This document shows, piece by piece, positions 1 to 6,516 of a stretch of 11,670 nucleotides of DNA. Below the pieces are notes generated by a model. It had not been told where the DNA came from. It did no database searches and saw nothing but the letters and a program-made list of their open reading frames with translations. A program made the translations under genes and the position numbers. The DNA is from CAYSFW01 sp964620675. Its GTDB lineage: Bacteria > Pseudomonadota > Gammaproteobacteria > UWMA-0217. Position 1 is the stretch's first letter; every line of letters begins with the position of its first letter. The DNA lies in the NCBI GenBank assembly GCA_964620675.1, contig CAZUJU010000074.1, positions 1 through 11,670 on the forward strand, in the 5' to 3' direction.

Positions 1-245
1 GCACCGCCGACGGCGATATCGCGCTGTTCCGCACCGTGGACGACCAGATCTTCGCGCTACGCGACCGCTGCCCGCACAAGGGCGGGCCGCTGTCGCAAGG
101 TATCGTTCACGGCACGCGAGTCACCTGCCCGCTGCACAATTGGCGGATCGAACTCGCGACGGGGGAAGCCGTCGCGCCGGACGAGGGGTGCGCGGGGCGG
201 TTCGAAGTGAGAGTCGAGGGTGGGGTGGTGTTTTTGGCGGCTTGA
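1..245 (+). CDS. nirD: Nitrite reductase small subunit NirD, Rieske type (3' end only)
   Basis: The reading frame is open from the window edge (codons start at base 3) to a TGA at 243-245, giving 80 visible residues. NirD is usually a little over 100 residues, so only a short N-terminal part is missing. The visible part carries a complete Rieske signature: C-P-H, 16 residues, then C-P-L-H, with the typical HKGGPLSQG loop. These two Cys and two His would bind a 2Fe-2S cluster. NirD acts with the large subunit NirB in NAD(P)H-dependent reduction of nitrite to ammonium in the cytoplasm. Some NirD proteins, such as that of E. coli, have lost the cluster ligands; this one keeps them. The nirD call rather than a generic Rieske ferredoxin rests mainly on the assimilatory nitrate reductase gene that follows on the same strand. 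A Rieske component of a dioxygenase is the main alternative. Confidence 0.82.
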   Translation, partial: TADGDIALFRTVDDQIFALRDRCPHKGGPLSQGIVHGTRVTCPLHNWRIELATGEAVAPDEGCAGRFEVRVEGGVVFLAA

Positions 246-278
246 GGTCGCAATGCATCCTTCGAAATTCGAGAATGC

Positions 279-309
279 CGTAGGTTGGGGTGACGAAGGA
301 ACCCCAACG
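279..309. repeat. REP-like palindrome between nirD and nasA
   Basis: An 8-base perfect inverted repeat, GTTGGGGT (284-291) and ACCCCAAC (301-308), is separated by nine bases and preceded by CGTAG. The arrangement (TAGGTTGGGGTGA, short purine-rich loop, GGAACCCCAAC) resembles a family of dispersed intergenic palindromes common in many proteobacterial genomes. Only one copy is visible here, so repetition cannot be shown from the window. A simple mRNA hairpin in the nirD-nasA transcript would look the same. Confidence 0.45.
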
Positions 310-334
310 TCCTTCGCGACCAGCAACCCTTGCG

Positions 335-351
335 GGGCATCCTGCCCTTTT
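335..351 (+). terminator. Weak terminator-like hairpin downstream of nirD
   Basis: A 5-bp stem, GGGCA (335-339) and TGCCC (343-347), with a 3-base loop is followed at once by TTTT (348-351). The stem is short and the T run minimal, so it is at best a weak intrinsic terminator or attenuator between nirD and nasA. A second short stem, CCGGC/GCCGG, follows at 376-390. Confidence 0.25.
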
Positions 352-490
352 CGCCCGCCCGGGAGCGTGCGAAAACCGGCAGGAAGCCGGGTAGGTAAAA
401 ACTCACCTTAGCCACGATGAGCCCGCGAATCACAATGCCAACGGTTTGCAACCAGGATTAACCCGACCGCCTTAAACCGTCAAAATACCC

Positions 491-3118
491 ATGACCACCC
501 CCATCAAAACCACCTGCCCCTACTGCGGCGTAGGCTGCGGCATCCTCGCCACGCCCACGCCGGAGGGCGTGAAGATCCAGGGCGACCCTGATCACCCCGC
601 GAACTTCGGCCGACTCTGTTCCAAGGGCGCAGCACTGGGCGAGACGCTGGATCTCGAAGGCCGCTTGCTCTACCCGGAGATCAACGGCCAGCGCACGAGC
701 TGGGAGAAGGCGCTCGCGACCGTCGCGAACCGCTTCCAGCAGGTAATCGCCGAACACGGCCCCGATGCGGTCGCGTTCTACGTCTCCGGTCAGTTGCTGA
801 CGGAGGATTACTATGTCGCGAACAAGCTGATGAAAGGCTTCATCGGCAGCGGCAACATCGATACGAACTCGCGGCTGTGCATGTCGAGCGCGGTGGCGGG
901 GCTCAGGCGGGCGTTCGGCGCGGACACGGTGCCAGGCTGCTACGAGGACCTGGAACTCGCCGATCTCGTGGTGCTGGTCGGCTCGAACATGGCGTGGACG
1001 CACCCGGTGCTGTTCCAGCGTTTGTCTGCCGCGAAGCAGGCGCGGCCGGGGATGCGGGTGGTCGTGATCGATCCGCGCCGCACGGCGACCTGCGACATCG
1101 CGGATACGCATCTGTCGTTGAAGCCGGGCAGCGATGCGTTCCTGTTCAATGGACTGCTCAACCACCTGCGCCGCGAGGATGCGCTGGACTGGCCGTTTCT
1201 GGAGCGGCACTGCGAGGGCTTTGGCGCGGCGCTGTCTGGCGTGGGCGACTGGAGCGTGCCGCGGGTCGCGGCGAGCTGCGGGCTGTTCGAGCACCAGGTG
1301 GTCGAGTTCTATCGCCTTTTCGCGCGCACGCCGAGGACAGTGACGGTGTTTTCGCAGGGCATCAACCAGTCGTCCTCGGCGGTCGACAAGGTCAACGCGA
1401 TCGTCAACGTGCATCTGGCGACGGGGCGGATCGGCCAACCGGGGGCGTGTCCGTTCTCGGTGACCGGGCAGCCGAACGCAATGGGCGGGCGCGAGGTCGG
1501 CGGGCTGGCCAACCAACTCGCGGCGCACCGGGATTTCGACGCGGAATCGGTCGAGCGGGTCGGCGAGTTCTGGCGCACGCGCAACGTCGCGCGCGCGCCG
1601 GGGCTGAAGGCGGTCGATCTGTTCGAAGCGGTGCGCGCCGGCCGCATCAAGGCGCTGTGGATCATGGCGACCAACCCGGTGGTGAGCGTGCCGGAGGCCG
1701 ATCGCGTCAAGGCGGCACTCGAAGCGTGCGAGTTCGTGGTGGTGTCCGACTGCGTGCGCGACACCGATACCACCGCGCTTGCCCACGTCCTTCTGCCGGC
1801 GAGCGCCTGGGGCGAGAAGAACGGCACCGTGACCAACTCCGAGCGCCGCATCTCGCGCCAGCGCGCCTTCCTGCCGTTGCCCGGCGAGGCGATGCCGGAC
1901 TGGTGGATCGTCCAGGAGGTTGCGAAACTCATGGGCTTCGGCACCGCGTTCGATTTCGCCCGCCCCGCCGACATCTTCCGCGAGCACGCGGCGCTGTCCG
2001 GTCACCTGAACGCCGGTCGCCACGATTTCGACATCTCGACGCTCGCCGCCCTGAGCGATACCGATTACGAGCGCTTCAATCCGTTGCAGTGGCCGGTGAG
2101 CGCGGTGCATCCGTACGGCCGGGCGCGCTTTTTCGACGACGGCCGCTTCTTCACCTCAAGCGGCAAGGCGCAAGTTCTGGGGGTCACGCCGCGATTGCCG
2201 GCGCGACCGACGACCAACGAGTATCCCTTCGTACTCAACACCGGCCGCATCCGCGATCAGTGGCACACGATGACGCGCACCGGCAAGGCCGCGCGCCTGC
2301 TCGGCCACATCGCCGAGCCGTTCGTCGAGGTGCACCCTCAAGACGCCGTGCAGATGGGGTTACGCCAAGGCGCGCTGGCGCGGGTGAGTAATGAACACGG
2401 TGAGATTATCGTCCGCGCGCAGGTCGTCGACAGCCAACAGCCGGGTTCCGTGTTCGTGCCGATGCACTGGAGCGGGCAACTCGCCAAGGACGCGAGGGTC
2501 GATGTGCTGGTCCATGCGATCGTCGATCCCTACTCCGGCCAGCCGGAGTCGAAGCACACGCCGGTCGCGGTCGAGCCGGTCGCTGCCGCATGGCATGGTT
2601 TTGTGCTCGCGCGCCAGGCGCTCGCGCTGGATGCCGATCTTTATTGCACCCGGGTACGCGGCAACGGCTTCTGGCGTTATGAACTGGCCGGCTCCAGGCC
2701 TGTGAGCGGGTCGGCGCGGGCTCGCGAATGGCTCGGCGCCGACGGTCAATGGCTGGAATTCCAGGATCCCGGGACCGGGCGCTACCGGGGCGCCGTGATG
2801 CGCGACGGCCGTCTGTTCGCCGTCGCGTTCTTCTCCGCCCTGCCCGATCTACCCGCGCGCGAATGGCTGGCCGGAGTCTTCGCCGAGCCGGCGCTCATCG
2901 ACGCCAACCGCGCCGCCCTGCTCGCGGGTCACCCTGGCGCGGGGCGACCCGACACCGGACGCGTGGTCTGCGCCTGTTTCAATGTTGGATTAAATACGCT
3001 CGTCGACGCGATCCGCGACCAGCGCCTCACGAGCGTCGAAGCGATCGGCGCAGCGCTGCAGGCGGGGACCAATTGCGGCTCGTGCAAGCCGGAGCTGCGG
3101 GCGTTGCTGGAAAACTAA
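491..3118 (+). CDS. nasA: Assimilatory nitrate reductase catalytic subunit with C-terminal BFD-like 2Fe-2S domain
   Basis: This 875-residue cytoplasmic molybdoenzyme of the NasA/NarB branch of the DMSO-reductase superfamily would reduce nitrate to nitrite, the substrate of NirBD encoded just upstream. The N terminus binds a 4Fe-4S cluster through C9, C12, C16 and C43, with the conserved K45 next to the last Cys. C130 in the SRLCMSS motif is the expected Mo ligand, and the molybdopterin-binding core fills the middle. The molydopterin dinucleotide-binding domain begins near residue 575 (FVLNTGRIRDQWHTMTRTGK). The last ~50 residues form a BFD-like 2Fe-2S domain (CxC at 827/829, CxxC at 862/865), found in many bacterial NasA proteins and thought to take electrons from a reductase partner. 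There is no Tat signal, which fits a cytoplasmic enzyme. The ATG at 491 leaves a normal six-residue lead before the cluster motif, but no clear Shine-Dalgarno sequence precedes it. No electron-donor gene (nasC type) lies in the window. FdhF-type formate dehydrogenase is unlikely given the BFD tail and the nirD neighbour. Confidence 0.93.
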   Translation: MTTPIKTTCPYCGVGCGILATPTPEGVKIQGDPDHPANFGRLCSKGAALGETLDLEGRLLYPEINGQRTSWEKALATVANRFQQVIAEHGPDAVAFYVSGQLLTEDYYVANKLMKGFIGSGNIDTNSRLCMSSAVAGLRRAFGADTVPGCYEDLELADLVVLVGSNMAWTHPVLFQRLSAAKQARPGMRVVVIDPRRTATCDIADTHLSLKPGSDAFLFNGLLNHLRREDALDWPFLERHCEGFGAALSGVGDWSVPRVAASCGLFEHQVVEFYRLFARTPRTVTVFSQGINQSSSAVDKVNAIVNVHLATGRIGQPGACPFSVTGQPNAMGGREVGGLANQLAAHRDFDAESVERVGEFWRTRNVARAPGLKAVDLFEAVRAGRIKALWIMATNPVVSVPEADRVKAALEACEFVVVSDCVRDTDTTALAHVLLPASAWGEKNGTVTNSERRISRQRAFLPLPGEAMPDWWIVQEVAKLMGFGTAFDFARPADIFREHAALSGHLNAGRHDFDISTLAALSDTDYERFNPLQWPVSAVHPYGRARFFDDGRFFTSSGKAQVLGVTPRLPARPTTNEYPFVLNTGRIRDQWHTMTRTGKAARLLGHIAEPFVEVHPQDAVQMGLRQGALARVSNEHGEIIVRAQVVDSQQPGSVFVPMHWSGQLAKDARVDVLVHAIVDPYSGQPESKHTPVAVEPVAAAWHGFVLARQALALDADLYCTRVRGNGFWRYELAGSRPVSGSARAREWLGADGQWLEFQDPGTGRYRGAVMRDGRLFAVAFFSALPDLPAREWLAGVFAEPALIDANRAALLAGHPGAGRPDTGRVVCACFNVGLNTLVDAIRDQRLTSVEAIGAALQAGTNCGSCKPELRALLEN

Positions 3119-3125
3119 GTTCCGG

Positions 3126-3281
3126 TCACGCCGAGTCGAGCAGCTGTGCCAACATCGATTGCATAGGCTGCCAATGCGAGCCTTGCCAGACCACCCGGCC
3201 GCACTGCTCGCAGCGCAAGAATCGCGCGGAGTGCGCAAGGACGCGCGGCGGAACTTGCGGCGTCGCCACCGCGCGTGATCG
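3126..3281 (-). pseudogene. Remnant of a Mut7-C RNase-domain gene (C-terminal zinc knuckle only)
   Basis: Read on the minus strand, 51 codons run from just after the stop of the chalcone-isomerase-like gene to a TGA at 3128-3126. The peptide contains TPQVPPRVLAHS, then FLRCEQCGRVVWQGSHW and a short helical tail. This matches the C-terminal end of Mut7-C domain proteins (PF01927 family, PIN-like RNase fold plus zinc ribbon), whose ribbon ends in CxxCGRxYWxGSH. The nuclease core and the first Cys pair of the ribbon (usually an RCxxCN motif) are absent, so the gene is missing most of its length. No ATG lies in the fragment; a GTG at codon 5 is the only plausible start and no ribosome binding site precedes it. 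The fragment begins in frame immediately after the upstream TAG. It is most likely the leftover of a deletion or rearrangement. The family call is from memory of the motif. Confidence 0.68.
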
Positions 3282-3845
3282 CTACTCGATCTTGTCCAAC
3301 AGACCGTCTTTCAAATCACGCTGGGCCGGTTCCGGACCGAGCCAGATTCCGAATAACGCCTGCTTGAAATCGAGTCCATCGATCCCTGTAATTTCGGCGC
3401 CGTTCTTGCTCACCGAGGTGCCGGCGCCGGGTTGATACACAAAGTCGTAGACGTCATCCGCGTTGATTTTAGAACGAAATACGTCGATGAATTGTTCGAT
3501 CCGCGATGCGAGCGCGCTGTCGTCACCTGCGATGGATTTGGCGAAGCCCTCACGGGTCGCGCTTTCCATCTTGTCGCTGGTGAGCAGGGTCGAAATGATT
3601 TTGAGCCGGATCGCCATCGGGGCGTCGGCCGCGACAATCGCGGCGGCGTCGGATTGCTTGCCCTGGAGGTACAACGCCGCCTGATACAGGCCGATGAACA
3701 TGCGCGTTCGGGTACCCTCACCATTCAGCACCAACGCGCCATCGGCCACGCGCATATCGGGTGGAAAGTGGCCCGCGTGGGTCAATGCCGGCGCGGGGAG
3801 CGCCAAGCCAACCATCCACAGCAGCAACAAGGTGAAGCGCGACAT
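3282..3845 (-). CDS. Secreted chalcone-isomerase-like protein
   Basis: This 187-residue protein has a signal peptide (hydrophobic residues 5-20, likely cleavage after LTHA at 24). The mature part starts with the pattern of bacterial chalcone-isomerase-fold proteins: a HFPP segment, then VLNGEGTRTRMFIGLYQAAL at 40-59, corresponding to the family's nGxGxRxkxffkvYxxaLYL. Bacterial members of this fold (Chalcone_3-type domain) are periplasmic, are thought to bind small ligands such as fatty acids, and have no established enzymatic role; flavonoid isomerisation should not be assumed. The ATG at 3845-3843 is supported by GGAGAG (complement of 3853-3858) seven bases upstream. The gene stands alone and diverges from the DUF4399 gene. 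Its TAG stop is followed in frame by the Mut7-C remnant, so readthrough would add 51 residues. Confidence 0.85.
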   Translation of the reverse strand: MSRFTLLLLWMVGLALPAPALTHAGHFPPDMRVADGALVLNGEGTRTRMFIGLYQAALYLQGKQSDAAAIVAADAPMAIRLKIISTLLTSDKMESATREGFAKSIAGDDSALASRIEQFIDVFRSKINADDVYDFVYQPGAGTSVSKNGAEITGIDGLDFKQALFGIWLGPEPAQRDLKDGLLDKIE

Positions 3846-3873
3846 TTTCTGACTCTCCGGTATCGATCCGACT

Positions 3874-3882
3874 TTTATAGCA
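3874..3882 (-). promoter_or_regulatory. Possible extended -10 element for the chalcone-isomerase-like gene
   Basis: On the minus strand the bases read TGC-TATAAA, an extended -10 (TGn plus five of six TATAAT matches), about 30 bases upstream of the start codon. No good -35 hexamer is seen 16-18 bases further up, which is tolerable for an extended -10 promoter. Confidence 0.35.
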
Positions 3883-4036
3883 TCCGCTCCAGTAAGCAGT
3901 CTCGTTCGCCGGGACTCTCACCTGTAGCCTGCCGCCTCGATCAAGCGCGGTAAACCAGGCTAGTCCACCGGAAATTCCACCGCCGTGGCTCGGCCCGTGC
4001 TAAACCCTTATTGGTCACCCACGGAGATATACCGCA

Positions 4037-4468
4037 ATGAAATCCCGAACATTGCTCCTCGCAGCGCTCTTGCTTGGACTCCCCGCGCTAGCAGTCGCCA
4101 CCCAGGCGTTGGCGCGCTCGCCCGCACCGCCCGAGGCGCAGCTCTATATCGCAGCGCCCGCCGACGGCGCCACAGTTTCCAGCCCGGTCACCGTCGTATT
4201 CGGACTCCAGGGCATGGGAGTCGCCCCGGCCGGCGTCACTCATCCGAAAACCGGGCACCATCACCTGCTGATCAACGCCGATCCGCCGGCACTGGACCAA
4301 CCGATTCCCAACGACAAACAACACCTTCATTTCGGCGCGGGACAGACGGAAACTCGCATCGATCTGCCGCCGGGGCGTCACACCCTGCAACTCATCCTCG
4401 GCGATCATCAACATGTTCCGCATGAGCCGCCTGTGGTTTCCGAGAAAATTTCGATCACGGTGAAGTAA
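4037..4468 (+). CDS. Secreted histidine-rich DUF4399 protein
   Basis: This 143-residue protein has a signal peptide (hydrophobic core 6-20, likely cleavage after ALA near 26), so the mature ~117-residue domain acts in the periplasm or outside. The family pattern is clear: YIAAPADGATVSSPVTVVFG at 37-56, GHHHLLIN at 73-80, HLHFGAGQTE at 96-105, LPPGRHTLQLILGDHQHVPH at 110-129, then PPVVSEKISITV. Ten histidines occur in the mature domain (69, 74-76, 96, 98, 115, 124, 126, 129), most within conserved motifs. DUF4399 has no proven function; the histidine clusters make metal binding an attractive but unproven guess. GGAG at 4023-4026 lies ten bases before the ATG. The gene appears monocistronic, with 126 bases to the next gene, where I see no clear terminator or promoter. 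Confidence 0.88.
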   Translation: MKSRTLLLAALLLGLPALAVATQALARSPAPPEAQLYIAAPADGATVSSPVTVVFGLQGMGVAPAGVTHPKTGHHHLLINADPPALDQPIPNDKQHLHFGAGQTETRIDLPPGRHTLQLILGDHQHVPHEPPVVSEKISITVK

Positions 4469-4594
4469 TCCCGGCGCCGCACGCAACGCTCACGTTCCCG
4501 CCGCACGCGGATCCCCTCGCCGAAAGGCCTGCGGAGTTTCGCCCGCGGCCATCACCGGTTACGCTAGGCGCCGCTCATCCACCCGATACGATCC

Positions 4595-5863
4595 ATGTCT
4601 GACTCCACCCCCCGGCGCTCGCCGCTGGTTGTCGTCATCGGCGGCGGCCCGGCTGGCTTAATGGCTGCCGAGGTGCTGTTGCACGGCGGCGCACGGGTCA
4701 CGTTGTGCGACGCGATGCCGTCACTCGGGCGCAAGTTTCTAATGGCCGGCAAAGGCGGGTTGAATCTGACCCACGCCGAGCCCTTGCCCGCTTTCCTGAT
4801 GCGCTACGGCAGCGCCGAAACGCGGCTGCGTCCGCTGCTGGAACAGTTTGGACCGGCGCAATTGCGCGCCTGGGCCGAAGGGCTTGGCGTGACGACCTTT
4901 ATCGGCTCGTCCGGGCGGGTCTTTCCGACCGCGATGAAGGCCGCGCCGTTGCTGCGAGCGTGGCTGCATCGGCTGCGCGCGGCCGGACTTAAAATCCACG
5001 TCCGCCAGCGTTGGGTCGGGTGGGACGCGCACGGCCAGCCGCGTTGCGAGGGGCCGTGCGGTCCGGTCACTTGCGCAGCCGACGCCTGGGTGTTCGCGTT
5101 GGGTGGCGGCAGTTGGGCGCGTCTCGGATCCGACGGCGCCTGGGTTGCGTGGTTGCGCGCGCGCGGCGTCGAAATCGCCCCGCTGCGTCCCGCCAATTGC
5201 GGCTTCGATGTCGCTTGGAGTGGGACGTTTCGGGCGCGTTACGCCGGCGCACCGGTCAAATCGGTCTGCGCATACCGCCCCGCGCAGGCCACGCCGCCGC
5301 GCCAGGGTGAATTCGTCATCACCGCGCACGGTGTCGAGGGTGGGCTGATTTATGCGTTGGCAGCGGACTTGCGCGACGCCATCGAACGCGACGGCGGCGT
5401 CAGCTTGCAACTCGACCTCCTCCCCGACCGCACCCACGCGCAATTGACCACAGCACTCGCCAAACCGCGCGGTCGGCGTTCGCAAGCCGAATTTCTCCGC
5501 CGCCAGCTCGGTCTCGCGGGCGTGAAATTCGGCTTGCTACGCGAATATGCCCCGATGGAATCGTGGCAAGACCCCACCCAGCTCGCCGACCTGATCAAAG
5601 CCCTGCCGTTACCCCTGCGCGCACCACGGCCGCTCGACGAGGCGATCAGCAGCGCCGGCGGCGTGCCGTTTGCGGCGCTTGATGAAGGCCTGATGCTGCG
5701 AGCGCTGCCCGGCCTGTTCTGTGCCGGCGAAATGCTCGACTGGGAAGCGCCCACCGGCGGCTACCTGCTCACGGCCTGTTTCGCCACCGGATACGCGGCC
5801 GGCCGCGGCGCCCTGCGTTGGCTGGGCTTGCCGGTACCGCAATATCCAGATACGACGGTCTAA
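4595..5863 (+). CDS. NAD(P)/FAD-dependent flavoprotein, PP_4765 subfamily of the YhiN/BaiN-like family
   Basis: This 422-residue cytoplasmic flavoprotein has an N-terminal Rossmann dinucleotide fold: VVVIGGGPAGLMAAE at 12-26, with the glycines of GxGxxG at 16, 18 and 21, for FAD. Next comes the family signature GRKFLMAGKGGLNLTH at 45-60, and a GRVFPTAMKAAPLLR block near residues 107-121. The C-terminal FAD-contact segment is LPGLFCAGEMLDWEAPTGGY at 371-390, followed by LLTACFATGYAAGR. These match HI0933/YhiN-like oxidoreductases, and the 'GEMLDWEAPTGGYLL' ending is typical of the subgroup called PP_4765-type flavoproteins. Length is normal. The substrate is unknown; relatives of this superfamily reduce bile-acid intermediates or other alkenes, but nothing here shows that for this protein. 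The ATG at 4595 lacks a strong Shine-Dalgarno sequence but leaves a normal ten-residue lead before the FAD fold. Confidence 0.87.
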   Translation: MSDSTPRRSPLVVVIGGGPAGLMAAEVLLHGGARVTLCDAMPSLGRKFLMAGKGGLNLTHAEPLPAFLMRYGSAETRLRPLLEQFGPAQLRAWAEGLGVTTFIGSSGRVFPTAMKAAPLLRAWLHRLRAAGLKIHVRQRWVGWDAHGQPRCEGPCGPVTCAADAWVFALGGGSWARLGSDGAWVAWLRARGVEIAPLRPANCGFDVAWSGTFRARYAGAPVKSVCAYRPAQATPPRQGEFVITAHGVEGGLIYALAADLRDAIERDGGVSLQLDLLPDRTHAQLTTALAKPRGRRSQAEFLRRQLGLAGVKFGLLREYAPMESWQDPTQLADLIKALPLPLRAPRPLDEAISSAGGVPFAALDEGLMLRALPGLFCAGEMLDWEAPTGGYLLTACFATGYAAGRGALRWLGLPVPQYPDTTV

Positions 5864-5891
5864 TCCTGATTGATCGGACACATTTGTTTGC

Positions 5892-5913
5892 GCCGCGCGC
5901 GCGACCGCGCGGC
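5892..5913. terminator. GC-rich stem-loop after the flavoprotein gene
   Basis: GCCGCGCG (5892-5899) and CGCGCGGC (5906-5913) form a perfect 8-bp stem with a six-base loop, 28 bases after the flavoprotein stop codon. Only TTCGATT follows, not a proper T run, so this is a transcript-end or mRNA-stability hairpin rather than a textbook intrinsic terminator. Confidence 0.4.
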
Positions 5914-5945
5914 TTCGATTCTCTAAACTCAACAGAACCCTACGC

Positions 5946-5950
5946 AGGAA
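5946..5950 (+). promoter_or_regulatory. Ribosome binding site fixing the start of the outer-membrane protein
   Basis: AGGAA lies eight bases before the ATG at 5959. The same frame is open back to 5818, inside the flavoprotein gene, but only the 5959 start has a ribosome binding site and places a signal peptide at the N terminus. Confidence 0.7.
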
Positions 5951-5958
5951 TATCCGCC

Positions 5959-6495
5959 ATGAAGATGCCCCAGGCCGTCATCGCCAGCGCCGCATTTTTG
6001 TTCACGACGCCACTCCATGCCGGCGCGAGTGTGAGCGTCGGATCGTCGCAATCGCCGTTCTTTTTTGGTGGCGGCATCGGCGCCAGCTTCGGCGACGTGC
6101 GCTATGTCGAGCTCGCGCCGATGATCGGTATGCACCTCGACTCGCGCACCTCGGTCGGGGCGAGCTTTCTCTATCGCAATCGCAGCGACAAACGGGTGAC
6201 CCCGACCCTCTCGACCAATGATTACGGCACTACGTTGTTTGCCCGCTACCACCTCACGCCGAGTTTCTTTGTTGAGGCCGACTACGAGTTTCTCGATTAC
6301 GAATATCCGACCGGGCCGGCCACCACTGCGCGTCGTGAATTTTCGAGCGTTCTCGGTGGCGGCGGAATCCGCACACCGATCGGCGCGAACGCCGCGATGT
6401 ACGTCTCGGCGCTGTATAACTTTTCCTACGACCGCGAGAACAGCCCCTACAACGACCCGTGGACGGTGCGTTTCGGCGTCGGTTTCGGTTTTTGA
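5959..6495 (+). CDS. Small outer-membrane beta-barrel protein
   Basis: This 178-residue protein has a signal peptide (hydrophobic core about 5-17, likely cleavage after LHA near 21). The mature part is a chain of alternating polar and hydrophobic or aromatic strands with glycine-rich turns: SPFFFGGGIGASFGDV, VELAPMIGMHLDSRTSVGAS, FARYHLTPSFFVEADYEFLD, SSVLGGGGIRTPIG, AAMYVSALYNFSYD. It ends in VRFGVGFGF with a C-terminal phenylalanine, the recognition signal of the BAM complex for outer-membrane barrels. Size fits an eight-stranded barrel of the OmpA/OmpX/OmpW type. No ligand or specific role can be read from the sequence. It is likely its own unit, as a GC-rich stem-loop separates it from the flavoprotein gene. 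It ends 21 bases from the convergent hrpB stop. Confidence 0.82.
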   Translation: MKMPQAVIASAAFLFTTPLHAGASVSVGSSQSPFFFGGGIGASFGDVRYVELAPMIGMHLDSRTSVGASFLYRNRSDKRVTPTLSTNDYGTTLFARYHLTPSFFVEADYEFLDYEYPTGPATTARREFSSVLGGGGIRTPIGANAAMYVSALYNFSYDRENSPYNDPWTVRFGVGFGF

Positions 6496-6516
6496 GCGTT
6501 TAAGCAGACCTCGGGT

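Noticed and set aside
436..450. Sigma-54-like promoter upstream of nasA (TGCCAAC with TTGCA)
   Set aside because: NtrC/sigma-54 control would make sense for nasA, but the -24 element is poor and the spacing is one base short of the strict GG-N10-GC rule.
458..2110. 550-codon open frame on the minus strand across nasA
   Set aside because: Its translation is Arg/Ala/His-rich and matches no protein pattern, and it lies opposite a clearly functional nasA. High GC at third codon positions produces such long antisense frames.
877..2391. 504-codon open frame in a second plus-strand frame within nasA
   Set aside because: Arg/Gly/Ala-rich translation with no recognisable motif, entirely inside nasA.
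5818..5958. Upstream start for the outer-membrane barrel protein
   Set aside because: It would overlap the flavoprotein gene and bury the signal peptide; the ATG at 5959 has a good ribosome binding site.
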